The position numbers and the translations under genes are program-made. This document shows, piece by piece, positions 23,490 to 32,277 of a DNA stretch of 59,105 nt. Origin of the DNA: Nocardia lijiangensis NBRC 108240 (lineage in GTDB: Bacteria > Actinomycetota > Actinomycetes > Mycobacteriales > Mycobacteriaceae); assembly GCF_001613045.1 (NCBI RefSeq), contig NZ_BDBP01000069.1, positions 1 through 59,105 on the forward strand, given 5' to 3'. Within the stretch, counting starts at the first letter, position 1. The number at the start of each line of letters is the position of its first letter. The notes under the pieces were generated by a model, which saw only the letters and a list, made by a program, of their open reading frames with translations, ran no database searches and had not been told where the DNA came from.

Positions 23490-25226
23490 GTGCCACCTTC
23501 CCAAGGATCGGCGCATCCGCTCAGGTTGCTCGGTGTCTACGCCGCGCTGCTGGCCGTGATCTATGCGTTGGTGTTCTTCACCGGTGACAAGGCCCCAACC
23601 CCCAAGCTCGGCATCGATCTGCAGGGCGGCACGCGGGTCACGCTGACCGCCCGCACTCCGGACGGCAGCAAGCCGAGCCAGGACAGCCTGCAGAAGGCGC
23701 AGGAGATCGTCGAGAACCGCGTCAACGGTCTCGGCGTCTCCGGTTCCGAGGTGGCCATCGAGGGCGACAACATCGTGATCACGGTGCCGGGCGACGACGG
23801 CCAGCAGGCCCGCGCGCTCGCCACCACCGCCAAGCTCTACATCCGCCCGGTCCTGCAGGCCGTGCCCAAGGGCGCTGCCATGCCGCAGACGCCGCCCGCG
23901 CAGCAGCCCGCGCCGGACGCCGGACAGCCTGTCCCCGCGCCCGCTCCGGCCGAGGCTCCCGCACCGGAGGCTCCCGCGCCGGTAGCGCCCGCGCTGGAAG
24001 CTCCCGCACCGGAAGCGCCCGCCGAGGAGGTGCCCGCGCCGCAGCAGCGCGTCTTCCCCGCGCAGGCGCCGACCGAGCCCGCGGACCCGAACCTGACACC
24101 GCAGGAAGAGGCGCAGCGCGAGATCGCGACGGCCAAGGCGACACGGCAGAGCACCGACCAGGCCACCCAGCAGGCCGCGATGCTCGCACTGGACTGCACC
24201 AAGCCGGATCCGCTCGCGGGTAACGACGACCCGAGCCTGCCGCTGGTCACCTGCTCGCAGGACGGCACCGAGGTCTTCCTGCTGGACAAGAGCCGCATCG
24301 ACGGCCAGGAGATCAAGAACGCCGTCGCCAACCTCGATCAGCAGCAGTCGCGCTGGGTGGTCGACCTGGAGTTCAAGTCGACCGGCAGCGACGCGTGGGC
24401 CGACCTGACCCGCGAGTACCTCTACAAGCGCGTCGCGTTCACCCTCGACTCCAAGGTGTTCAGCGCACCGCAGGTGCAGGCGGGTCCGCAGCTCGGCGGC
24501 ACCACCCAGATCTCCGGTTCCTTCACCGCCAAGTCGGCCAAGGAACTGGCGAACACACTGAAGTACGGTTCGCTGCCGCTGTCGTTCCAGACCTCCGAGG
24601 CCGAGACCGTCTCGGCGACCCTCGGCCTCTCCTCGCTGCGCGCCGGACTGATCGCGGGCGCGGTGGGTCTGGCCGTGGTGCTGCTCTACTGCCTCGTCTA
24701 CTACCGCATGCTCGGCTTCCTGACGGGTCTGTCGCTGGTCGCATCCGGCCTGGCCGTGTACGGAATCATGGTGCTGCTCGGGCGATGGATCGGCTTCACG
24801 CTCGACCTGGCGGGCATCGCCGGTCTGATCATCGGTATCGGTATGACCGCCGACTCGTTCGTCGTGTTCTTCGAACGCATCAAGGACGAGATCCGCGAGG
24901 GCCGCAGCTTCCGTTCGGCCGTGCCGCGCGGCTGGCAGCGGGCGCGGCGCACCATCCTGTCGGGTAACGCGGTGAGCTTCATCGCCGCCGCGGTGCTGTA
25001 CGCGCTCGCGGCCGGACAGGTGAAGGGCTTCGCGTTCACGCTCGGCCTGACCACCGTCCTCGACGTGGTCGTCGTGTTCCTGGTCACCGCGCCGCTGGTG
25101 CTGCTGGCCTCGCGGAGCCCGTTCTGGTCGAAACCGTCGGTCAACGGGCTCGGTGCGATCCAAGAGGTCGCGCGCGAGCGCCGGGCCGCAGAAGCCGCAG
25201 TCGCAGAAGGCGTGAGGACGCGATGA
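23490..25226 (+). CDS. secD: Protein translocase subunit SecD
   Basis: This proton-driven export subunit has 578 residues. It has an N-terminal helix (10-30), the D1 motif GIDLQGGTRV, a large periplasmic P1 domain and five C-terminal helices from about residue 385, with LAGIAGLIIGIGMTADSFV containing the conserved proton-channel Asp. Residues 131-190 are an unusual Pro/Ala/Glu/Gln-rich insert splitting the periplasmic domain. The GTG at 23490 follows TAGGAG. Its stop overlaps the secF ATG. Confidence 0.95.
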   Translation: MPPSQGSAHPLRLLGVYAALLAVIYALVFFTGDKAPTPKLGIDLQGGTRVTLTARTPDGSKPSQDSLQKAQEIVENRVNGLGVSGSEVAIEGDNIVITVPGDDGQQARALATTAKLYIRPVLQAVPKGAAMPQTPPAQQPAPDAGQPVPAPAPAEAPAPEAPAPVAPALEAPAPEAPAEEVPAPQQRVFPAQAPTEPADPNLTPQEEAQREIATAKATRQSTDQATQQAAMLALDCTKPDPLAGNDDPSLPLVTCSQDGTEVFLLDKSRIDGQEIKNAVANLDQQQSRWVVDLEFKSTGSDAWADLTREYLYKRVAFTLDSKVFSAPQVQAGPQLGGTTQISGSFTAKSAKELANTLKYGSLPLSFQTSEAETVSATLGLSSLRAGLIAGAVGLAVVLLYCLVYYRMLGFLTGLSLVASGLAVYGIMVLLGRWIGFTLDLAGIAGLIIGIGMTADSFVVFFERIKDEIREGRSFRSAVPRGWQRARRTILSGNAVSFIAAAVLYALAAGQVKGFAFTLGLTTVLDVVVVFLVTAPLVLLASRSPFWSKPSVNGLGAIQEVARERRAAEAAVAEGVRTR

Positions 25227-26452
25227 CCAACAGCCAGACCAGCCCCTCGCTGCGCAAGGACGCCGAGCGGCCGTTCGACGATTTCGTCCCCGGACCGAAC
25301 GCGCCCCAGCACGGCTTCTTCAACCGGCTCTACACCGGAACCGGCGCGATCGATGTCATCGGCCGCAGGCGGATGTGGTACGGCATCACCGCTGTCATCG
25401 TGCTGATCGCACTGGCCAGCATCGTGTTCCGCGGCTTCAACTTCGGCATCGACTTCGAGGGCGGCTCGCGCGTCCAGTTCCCGGCGGGCAGCGCCACCAC
25501 CTCCCAGGTGGAGGAGGTGTACCGCGACGCGATCGGCACCGACGCGGTCTCCGTGCAGACCGTCGGCACCGGGTCGACCGCGACGATGCTGATCCGCTCC
25601 GAGGCGCTGAACCAGCAGCAGGTCGACAAGCTCAACGCCGCGCTGTTCGCCGAGTTCAAGCCCAAGGACAAGAACGGCACCCCGAGCCTGGCCGCGATCA
25701 GCACCTCCGACGTCAGCGAGACCTGGGGCAGCCAGATCACCTCGAAGGCGCTGCGGGCGCTCGCGGTGTTCCTGGTGATCGTCACGATCTACATCGCCGT
25801 CCGCTTCGAACGCGACATGGCGATCGCCGCGCTGGCCGCGCTGGTCTTCGACGTGCTGGTCACCGCGGGCGTGTACTCGCTGGTCGGATTCGAGGTCACC
25901 CCCGCGACCGTGATCGGCATCCTGACGATTCTCGGCTTCTCGCTCTACGACTCGGTCGTCGTGTTCGACAAGGTCGAGGAGAACACCAGGGGTATCTTGC
26001 ACCTGAGCCGCCGCACCTACGGCGAGCAGGCCAACCTGGCGGTGAACCAGACGCTGATGCGGTCGATCAACACCGCGCTCATCGGCATCCTGCCCATCGT
26101 CGGCCTGATGGTGATCGCGGTGTGGATGCTCGGCGTCGGCACCTTGAAGGATCTGGCGCTGGTGCAGCTGGTCGGTCTGCTGGTCGGCACGTACTCGTCG
26201 ATCTTCTTCGCCACCCCGCTGCTCGTCTCGATCAAGGAGCGCTGGGGCCCGGTGGCCGCGCACACCAAGCGGGTGCTGGCCAAGCGCTCCGGCATCGCCG
26301 CGGCACGGGCAGGCGCCGCCGCCGAACGGCGCGCGGTGGCAGCGACCGGCCGCGGCCAGTCCGACGCTCCGGCCCGGCGGTACCGAGAGGCAGACCAGTC
26401 TCCGCGGCCGGGTGCCCGCCCGTCCGGTAAGCGAACCAAGAAGAGGCACTGA
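25223..26452 (+). CDS. secF: Protein translocase subunit SecF
   Basis: This partner of SecD has 409 residues. The first helix is at about 53-70, then NFGIDFEGGSRVQF, a periplasmic domain and five more helices, with LGFSLYDSVVVFDKV-type sequence holding the conserved Asp. A basic, low-complexity tail (about 355-409, Arg/Ala/Gly-rich) extends beyond the last helix. The ATG at 25223 overlaps the secD stop (ATGA). Confidence 0.95.
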   Translation: MTNSQTSPSLRKDAERPFDDFVPGPNAPQHGFFNRLYTGTGAIDVIGRRRMWYGITAVIVLIALASIVFRGFNFGIDFEGGSRVQFPAGSATTSQVEEVYRDAIGTDAVSVQTVGTGSTATMLIRSEALNQQQVDKLNAALFAEFKPKDKNGTPSLAAISTSDVSETWGSQITSKALRALAVFLVIVTIYIAVRFERDMAIAALAALVFDVLVTAGVYSLVGFEVTPATVIGILTILGFSLYDSVVVFDKVEENTRGILHLSRRTYGEQANLAVNQTLMRSINTALIGILPIVGLMVIAVWMLGVGTLKDLALVQLVGLLVGTYSSIFFATPLLVSIKERWGPVAAHTKRVLAKRSGIAAARAGAAAERRAVAATGRGQSDAPARRYREADQSPRPGARPSGKRTKKRH

Positions 26453-26480
26453 CCACCGACACAGTAGGGGGTTTCGTTCC

Positions 26481-28193
26481 ATGCGACAGCCACGCAGCGT
26501 TGCGGTGCGTCTGATAGGAGCGGCCGCCGTGGGCGCCCTGGCCGCCGGCTCGGTGGCCGGGTGCTCCGGTCAGAACCAGGTTCCCTCCATCGGCTATGCC
26601 GTCGATGCCGTGATCGCCAGCTACAACGGCGGCAGCACGCTCGGCGCGAGCAGCGGCTCGGCGGCGGTGTTCCAGCGGGTGCTGACCGGGTTCTTCTACA
26701 CCGGGCCCGACGGGCAGCAGGTCGCCGACACCGATTTCGGCACCGCCAAGGAGGTGCCCGGCGAGTCCCAGACCATCCAGTACCGGCTCAACCCCGACGG
26801 CGTGTACTCCGACGGGGTGCCCACCTCCTGCGACGATCTGGTGCTGACCTGGGCCGCGCACAGCGGGCGGTTCACCAAACCCGGCTCCGTTCCGCTCTTC
26901 GACGCCGCCGACACCGCGGGCTACGCGGATATCGAGCGGGTCGACTGCCAGCCGGGCTCCAAGGACGCCACCGTGGTGTTCCGCCCGGACCGGCGGTTCG
27001 TCCCGTGGCGCGACCTGTTCACCGCGGGCGAGGTAATGCCCGCGCACGTGGCCGCGCGGGTGGCCGGCGTGCCGAATGTGGTGTCGGCTCTGCAATCCGG
27101 TGATCCCGGCGCGGTGCAGCGGCTGGCCGACTTCTGGAATACCGGGTGGACCCTCGGCGCCGAGGGCCTCGACCTCTCGCGGTTCCCGGCCTCGGGTCCC
27201 TACCGGATCGAATCCTTCGACCCGAAGAACGGCTTGGTGCTGATCGCCAACGAACGCTGGTGGGGCAACAAGGCCGAGACCGGACGCATCGTCGTGTTCG
27301 ACAAGACCGCCGACCTGAAGGCCAAGGTCTCCGACAACTCCGTGAGCGTGGTCGACGTCGGCGCGAACTCGGTGGCAGACCTCGATCTCGGCGGCTTCTC
27401 GTCTAAGACGGTGCCCGGCCGCGGCGCCGAGCAACTGGTGCTCGCCACCGCGGGCGTGTTCGGTTCGGTGGAGGCGCGCCGTGCCTTCGCGCTGTGCGTG
27501 CCGCGCCAGGCCCTGTTCGACACGCTGGGCAAGGCCGCCGACGTGCCGGACACCGGCCTCGGCGCCGGACCGCTGAATGCCCGTCTCACGCAGCAGGATT
27601 CGCTGTTCTACCCCGCGACGACCGGCGCTGCCGAGCGGTACCGCGGCACCGACATCTCCGCGGCCACCGCCACGCTGGCCGCCGGGCGCGCGGCCAATCC
27701 GACGGTCCGCATCGGTTATCTCGCTCCCGACGAGCGGCGCGCCAGGACCGTGCAGATGATCGCCGAGGCGTGCAGGCCCGCGGGCATCACCGTGGTGGAC
27801 GCGGGCGCGCCCGACTTCCGTCCCGGCCAGCTCACCGAGGGGCGCGTCGACGCCGTTCTGTCGAGCACCGCGGCGGCGCCCGGCCCGGCCGGTTCGCTGA
27901 CCGGCGTGGCGGCGACCAGCGCATTGCGCACCGGTAACGGGCTCAATTTCGGGCGATTCGGAAACGGCCGCTACGATGCGATCACCGATCAGCTTGTGGC
28001 CGACGACAACTCGGCCGCGCAGCTGGGTCTGCTGACCGAGGCCGAGAATCTGTTGTGGTCGGAGATGCCGAGCATTCCCCTGTTCGCCACTCCGCGCACG
28101 ATCGCTTTCGGCGAAGGTCTGCACAACGGTGCGGCCGGTCCCACCCAGGGTGGCACCGGCTGGAACATGGACCGCTGGGTGTTGCGGCGGTGA
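26481..28193 (+). CDS. ABC-type peptide-binding lipoprotein (SBP family 5)
   Basis: This 570-residue exported lipoprotein has a signal peptide (1-28) ending in VAGC. The OppA/DppA-type fold shows GESQTIQYRLNPDGVYSDG, the metal-free docking pattern FWNTGWTL and a C-terminal PSIPLFATPRT. A homologous lipoprotein lies between secF and apt in M. tuberculosis (Rv2585c), so it belongs to the core block. No permease or ATPase genes are next to it, so either it shares a transporter elsewhere or it has a different role, for example envelope sensing. Confidence 0.85.
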   Translation: MRQPRSVAVRLIGAAAVGALAAGSVAGCSGQNQVPSIGYAVDAVIASYNGGSTLGASSGSAAVFQRVLTGFFYTGPDGQQVADTDFGTAKEVPGESQTIQYRLNPDGVYSDGVPTSCDDLVLTWAAHSGRFTKPGSVPLFDAADTAGYADIERVDCQPGSKDATVVFRPDRRFVPWRDLFTAGEVMPAHVAARVAGVPNVVSALQSGDPGAVQRLADFWNTGWTLGAEGLDLSRFPASGPYRIESFDPKNGLVLIANERWWGNKAETGRIVVFDKTADLKAKVSDNSVSVVDVGANSVADLDLGGFSSKTVPGRGAEQLVLATAGVFGSVEARRAFALCVPRQALFDTLGKAADVPDTGLGAGPLNARLTQQDSLFYPATTGAAERYRGTDISAATATLAAGRAANPTVRIGYLAPDERRARTVQMIAEACRPAGITVVDAGAPDFRPGQLTEGRVDAVLSSTAAAPGPAGSLTGVAATSALRTGNGLNFGRFGNGRYDAITDQLVADDNSAAQLGLLTEAENLLWSEMPSIPLFATPRTIAFGEGLHNGAAGPTQGGTGWNMDRWVLRR

Positions 28194-28230
28194 CAGGTGT
28201 TGGTGGGTGAGTGATCATGGAGAGGTGTCG

Positions 28231-28803
28231 ATGAGTAAGCACGCGGCGGTGGAGTCCGATCAGATCGTTGCCGAGCGGACCGCCAAAGCGGCCGAGCTGG
28301 TCGAACGCCTGACCCGCTGGCGCGACGATTTCCCGACGCCCGGCGTTCGCTTCGCCGACCTCACGCCCGTCTTCGCCGACCCCGAGGGCTTCCGCGCGGT
28401 CATCGATTGCCTCGCCGCCTGCGCGCCGGACGCGGACCTGGTCGCCGGGGTGGACGCGCGCGGCTTCCTGCTCGGCGCGGGCGTCGCCGCCACTCTCGGC
28501 ACCGGAGTCCTGGCCGTTCGCAAGGCGGGCAAGCTGCCACCGCCCGTGCTCACGCGCGAGTACAGCCTCGAGTACGGCACCGCCGCCCTGGAGATCCCGG
28601 GTGAGGGCGTCGACCTGAAGGGGCGGCGGGTGCTGCTGCTCGATGACGTGCTCGCCACCGGCGGCACACTGGCCGCCGCCGCGGACCTGTTCCTCGCGGC
28701 GGGCGCCGAGATCGTCTCGGCCGCCGTCGTTCTCGAGCTGAGCTTCCTGGAGGGCCGGAGCCGTCAGGGGGACTACCCGCTGACCTCCATCGTCCGGCTC
28801 TGA
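28231..28803 (+). CDS. apt: Adenine phosphoribosyltransferase
   Basis: This enzyme converts adenine plus PRPP to AMP, salvaging purines. The 190-residue product has the PRPP motif VLLLDDVLATGGT, the adenine-binding segment AGVDARGFLLG and the loop KAGKLPPPVL with EYSLEYG. ATG 28231 is preceded by GGAGAGG. In mycobacteria apt is followed directly by rel; here about 27 kb of other genes come between. Confidence 0.94.
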   Translation: MSKHAAVESDQIVAERTAKAAELVERLTRWRDDFPTPGVRFADLTPVFADPEGFRAVIDCLAACAPDADLVAGVDARGFLLGAGVAATLGTGVLAVRKAGKLPPPVLTREYSLEYGTAALEIPGEGVDLKGRRVLLLDDVLATGGTLAAAADLFLAAGAEIVSAAVVLELSFLEGRSRQGDYPLTSIVRL

Positions 28804-28932
28804 TCTCGCCGGCGACGGTTGACGTGGCATGTTTCGACGTGCCGACCGGCCCGTAGATCCCGTATCCCCCGGTAGCTGATTGCTATCGTCCCTGTCGTTC
28901 TCGAGTGATCGGTGACGATGGAGAGGGTAGGG

Positions 28933-30987
28933 GTGGCCAGGACGTTGCAGCCGCGTGCGCTGTCGGGCTCGATGATCAGATCCGCGATCGGCGCGGTCGC
29001 GGTCGTGCTGGCGGTGGTCGCCGTCGGGGTGTATCACCCATCCCCGCAGCAGCCGGATCTAACTCTCACCGACCGGTGGACCGAACTGCACGACGGGCCG
29101 CAGCCGTACTCCGATGTGAACATCCAGTGGGACGTCCCGATCGCCATGAGCGACGGCGTCGTCCTCAAGGCCAATGTGTACCGGCCCGCGCGGACCGGCG
29201 GGGCGGTGGAGTCGCAGCCGCTGCCGACGATCGTGAATCTCACGCCCTACACCAAGCTCTTGACGAATCTCATCGATTCGGCGTTGGCGATTCCGGGCCT
29301 GCAGCCGCTCACGCTGGATCTCGTGCGGCGGACCAACGTTTCGGGCACGCCGTACACCGGATTCGGCGATCTGCTGCACGCGCTGGACGGCGGAACCGTG
29401 CAGACCGTGCTCGGCATCGATCGCAAGCTGATCCGCAGCGGCTACAACCTCGTCGTGGTCGACGTCCGCGGCACCGGTTTCTCGCAGGGCGCCTGGGAGA
29501 CTCTGGGCGAGCGCGAACAGCTCGACACGCGTGAGGTGATCGACTGGGCCGCGGTGCAGCCCTGGTCCAACGGCAAGGTCGCGATGAGCGGCGGGTCCTA
29601 TGCGGGCATCAACCAGTTGCGGGCCGCCGAGGACGCGCCCGCCCCGTTGAAGGCGATCTTCCCGGTGGAGCCGGGCAGCGACCTGATGCGTGACGTGGTG
29701 GCCCCCGGCGGCGGCATCGGCACCACCTTCCTGCCGATGTGGCTCAACAACGTCAACCAGCTGAAGCTGATCCCCGACGTCTCCTCGATGCTGAAAGGCA
29801 CGTTCGACTGGCAGTGGTTCCACGAGCGGATGTCGGATCCGGGCACCCACTTCGACCTGCTCGCCCAAGCGCTGCTGACGCCGACGCTGGAGGACGTTCC
29901 GCCCGCACTGGCGGCTGCGCTCGACGCCGACAGCCCGTTCCGGCGGGGCATCCTCGGCCATCCGGAGCGGGTGAACGTCCCGGCCTTCGTCTACGGCGGC
30001 TGGCACGACATCTTCGCCAACAGCGCCACCACGCTGTACAACGCGATACCGCTGCCCGAAAACCAGAAGAAGCTCGTCGTCGGCGACACCTACCACGCCA
30101 ATCCCGGAGCGGGCACCGGTGTGCCCGGCGCCCCGCCCCGGCTGGACGTACTGCAGCGCGCCTGGTTCGACAAGTGGCTCAAGGACATCGACAACGGCAT
30201 CGAGGGATACGGTCCGGTCGTGGTCTGGGAGCAGGGTGGCAGCTGGATCACCTTGGAGCGCTTCCCGCAGCCCGGCGTCGTGCACCGTCGCGTCTATCTG
30301 TCGGCGCAGGCCAGCGGCACCGCGGGCGACGTGGTGCACGACGGCTCGTTGATCGCGACCCATCCGGCCGACGCGCAGATGCTCACCGTCGCGCCCGGTC
30401 TCACCACGATCTGCTCCCGCGACACCGCCCAGGCCTCGGCGGGCCTCAGCGCGTTCGTGGACAGGTGCACCAAGGACTCTCGGGTCGCCGAACGCAATGC
30501 GCTCACCTTCACCAGTCCGCCGGTCGCCGAGGCGACCGTGATCTCCGGGCCGATCAACGTGCACCTCAACACCGTGCACGACGCGAACGACGGCTACTGG
30601 AACGTCACCGTCAACGACGTCTCGCCCGACGGAACGTCGCGGGTACTGACCACCGGCCAGCTGACCGCCTCGATGCGCGCCGTCGACGAGTCCAAAAGCG
30701 CCCGCTCGCCCTCCGGCGACTACACCGCGCCGCACAACCCGATCACCCTGGACAGCATGCTGCCGGTTGTCCCCGGCGAACCGGTCGCGCTCGACATCGC
30801 CGTCATTCCCACCCAGGCGGTGCTCCAACCCGGCCATCGGTTGCGGATCGACGTCTTCGCGGGCAACTCGCCGAAGGCGCTCGCGTTCCGGCCGATGCTC
30901 AACAACACCGAGTTCAAACCGCAGTACCTGAGCATCGATCCGGACGCGCCCAGCTTCGTCAACCTGCCCACCGATCGCCCGCTGTAG
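28933..30987 (+). CDS. CocE/NonD-family (S15-type) alpha/beta hydrolase
   Basis: This is a 684-residue hydrolase with an N-terminal membrane anchor or uncleaved signal (about 14-35), so it acts outside the membrane. The catalytic serine is in MSGGSYAGINQ, an Asp follows in YGGWHDIF, and His in VGDTYHANPG completes the triad. The C-terminal third is the jelly-roll domain of cocaine esterase/X-Pro dipeptidyl peptidases. The natural substrate is an ester or amide and is unknown. The GTG at 28933 has GAGAGG upstream; ATG codons at 28912-28918 are possible. A repeat element begins at its stop codon. Confidence 0.85.
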   Translation: MARTLQPRALSGSMIRSAIGAVAVVLAVVAVGVYHPSPQQPDLTLTDRWTELHDGPQPYSDVNIQWDVPIAMSDGVVLKANVYRPARTGGAVESQPLPTIVNLTPYTKLLTNLIDSALAIPGLQPLTLDLVRRTNVSGTPYTGFGDLLHALDGGTVQTVLGIDRKLIRSGYNLVVVDVRGTGFSQGAWETLGEREQLDTREVIDWAAVQPWSNGKVAMSGGSYAGINQLRAAEDAPAPLKAIFPVEPGSDLMRDVVAPGGGIGTTFLPMWLNNVNQLKLIPDVSSMLKGTFDWQWFHERMSDPGTHFDLLAQALLTPTLEDVPPALAAALDADSPFRRGILGHPERVNVPAFVYGGWHDIFANSATTLYNAIPLPENQKKLVVGDTYHANPGAGTGVPGAPPRLDVLQRAWFDKWLKDIDNGIEGYGPVVVWEQGGSWITLERFPQPGVVHRRVYLSAQASGTAGDVVHDGSLIATHPADAQMLTVAPGLTTICSRDTAQASAGLSAFVDRCTKDSRVAERNALTFTSPPVAEATVISGPINVHLNTVHDANDGYWNVTVNDVSPDGTSRVLTTGQLTASMRAVDESKSARSPSGDYTAPHNPITLDSMLPVVPGEPVALDIAVIPTQAVLQPGHRLRIDVFAGNSPKALAFRPMLNNTEFKPQYLSIDPDAPSFVNLPTDRPL

Positions 30988-31048
30988 GCGTACCTCCGCC
31001 CTCGTTCCGGCCGTGCGCGGATCGAGGGCGGACTACGTCCGGCGGCGC
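30985..31048. repeat. Third copy of the dispersed intergenic repeat
   Basis: The first 16 bases, TAGGCGTACCTCCGCC, are identical to those at 16704 and again begin with a gene's stop codon. The copy continues through TCCGGCCGTGCGC and ends at GGCGGCG. An internal stem CCGCCCTCG/CGAGGGCGG (30997-31005 with 31023-31031) can form, so it may also act as a terminator. Confidence 0.7.
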
Positions 31049-31077
31049 CCAAGGCCGGATCGGGCGACCGCGGCGTG

Positions 31078-31491
31078 CTAGTGGGCGGCCCGCGCCCGGC
31101 GCATCACCTGCGGGTAGCGCAGCAGGCCGGGGCCGAGCTTCGCCGCCAGGAAACTCAGCGCGAGCCAGGGGCGCAGGTGCGGATCGAGCCTGCGGATGCG
31201 GCCGTCCTCGGCGAGGTCGAGGACCATGGCCTCGGTCATCCGGAACGGGCCGACCTTCGCCTCGGCCAGCAGCACCCGGCGCGCGCCGTCGCCGAGACGC
31301 GCGGTCCAGCGCAGCCCGGAGATGCCTCGGTAGACCACGGTCAGCAGGATCCGCAGGTCGTCGTGCCCGCGGAAGACGAGGGTGCCCGAGATCGGTGAGT
31401 GCAGCTCGGCGTCCGGGGCGAGCGTGTCCATCAGGGCATCGATATCGGCGGTCTCGGTCGCCGCACAGAACTGGTCCACCACGTCCGACAT
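31078..31491 (-). CDS. SnoaL/NTF2-like protein
   Basis: This 137-residue protein has the cone-shaped NTF2/SnoaL pattern: MSDVVDQFCAATETADIDALMDTLAPDAELHSP, then FRGHDDLRILL and a later MTEAMVLDLAEDGRIRR. Such proteins are ligand-binding folds or cyclases and hydrolases; no catalytic residue set can be named. The start at 31491 is chosen over upstream ATGs because the family begins at this point. It is divergent from an HxlR regulator that probably controls it. Confidence 0.75.
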   Translation of the reverse strand: MSDVVDQFCAATETADIDALMDTLAPDAELHSPISGTLVFRGHDDLRILLTVVYRGISGLRWTARLGDGARRVLLAEAKVGPFRMTEAMVLDLAEDGRIRRLDPHLRPWLALSFLAAKLGPGLLRYPQVMRRARAAH

Positions 31492-31572
31492 GTCTTCGCA
31501 TCCTTCTGTTGGTCGCATCGGTCGATCGCCTGGGCGCCAACGTAATCGAGTCACTTGCTTTTTGCAACGGAC

Positions 31573-31578
31573 TAGACT
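31573..31578 (+). promoter_or_regulatory. -10 box of the leaderless HxlR gene
   Basis: TAGACT ends six bases before the GTG at 31585. Just upstream, TTGC-TTTTT-GCAA-like symmetry (31555-31567) lies in the gap between the two divergent genes and may be the HxlR operator. Confidence 0.55.
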
Positions 31579-31584
31579 GGGGCA

Positions 31585-32085
31585 GTGGCCAAGGCTGACC
31601 TTTCCGAGATCGTCTGCTCGATCGCCCGCACGCTGGACGCGGTGGGGGAGCGGTGGACGCCGCTGATCTTGCGTGATCTGTTCGTCGGGATGACCCGCTT
31701 CGAGGACATCCGCCGCGATCTCGGCATCGCCTCGAACGTGCTATCCACCCGGCTGGACACCCTGCGGGCGCACGGCATCGTCGAATCCCGGGTCTACCGA
31801 ACGAATCCGGTGCGGCAGGAGTATCTGCTCACCGGCAAGGGGCGCGATCTGTATCCGGTGCTGGCGACGCTGATCGCGTGGGGCGACAAGTGGAGCGCGG
31901 GGACGGAGGGCCCGCCCGTGGTCACCGTCCACCGGTCGTGCGGGCAGCACGCGTCGGGGGTGGTGGTGTGCGAGGAATGTGGTGAACCGCTCACCGCCGA
32001 GTCGGTGCACTGGCAGTCGGGGCCCGGCGCGCGGCGGGGGCCGGGGACGATGCTGGTGGGTGACTTCATCGAGGCCGCCGAATGA
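31585..32085 (+). CDS. HxlR-family winged-helix regulator
   Basis: This 166-residue regulator has its HxlR winged helix at residues 10-100 (VGERWTPLILRDLFVGMTRFEDIRRDLGI, LSTRLDTL, YLLTGKGRDLYPVL). It is followed by a short C-terminal domain with two Cys pairs (VVCEECGE plus one earlier C), which could bind zinc. It is divergent from the SnoaL-like gene with 93 bp between. The GTG start fits a leaderless transcript. Confidence 0.85.
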   Translation: MAKADLSEIVCSIARTLDAVGERWTPLILRDLFVGMTRFEDIRRDLGIASNVLSTRLDTLRAHGIVESRVYRTNPVRQEYLLTGKGRDLYPVLATLIAWGDKWSAGTEGPPVVTVHRSCGQHASGVVVCEECGEPLTAESVHWQSGPGARRGPGTMLVGDFIEAAE

Positions 32086-32190
32086 TTCCGCGACCAGGCC
32101 GGTAATGCCGCCGCCGATATTGTGAGCGAAATTGCACTGGCACGATCGCCCCGTGTGTGTCTAACCTGGACGAGTCTTGTCCCCGTCGAT

Positions 32191-32271
32191 CGGAGCATGT
32201 GTTGATTTCTTGAGGTAGCGCTTTCGGGCGGCCCGCGTTCGCGCGCCGCGTTTCCGTCGCAACCTCAGGGG
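32191..32271 (+). promoter_or_regulatory. Putative attenuator leader of the ABC-F gene
   Basis: The leader holds CGGAG (32191-32195), then a very short frame (GTG 32199 or TTG 32202 to TGA 32211-32213). A stem follows, pairing 32209-32216 with 32262-32269, continued by GCG/CGC across an A-A mismatch. The stem's 3' arm includes part of the ABC-F gene's GGGG ribosome site, and the short frame's stop lies in its 5' arm. A ribosome stalled by an antibiotic on the short frame would open the stem. Confidence 0.4.
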
Positions 32272-32277
32272 TTCCGC

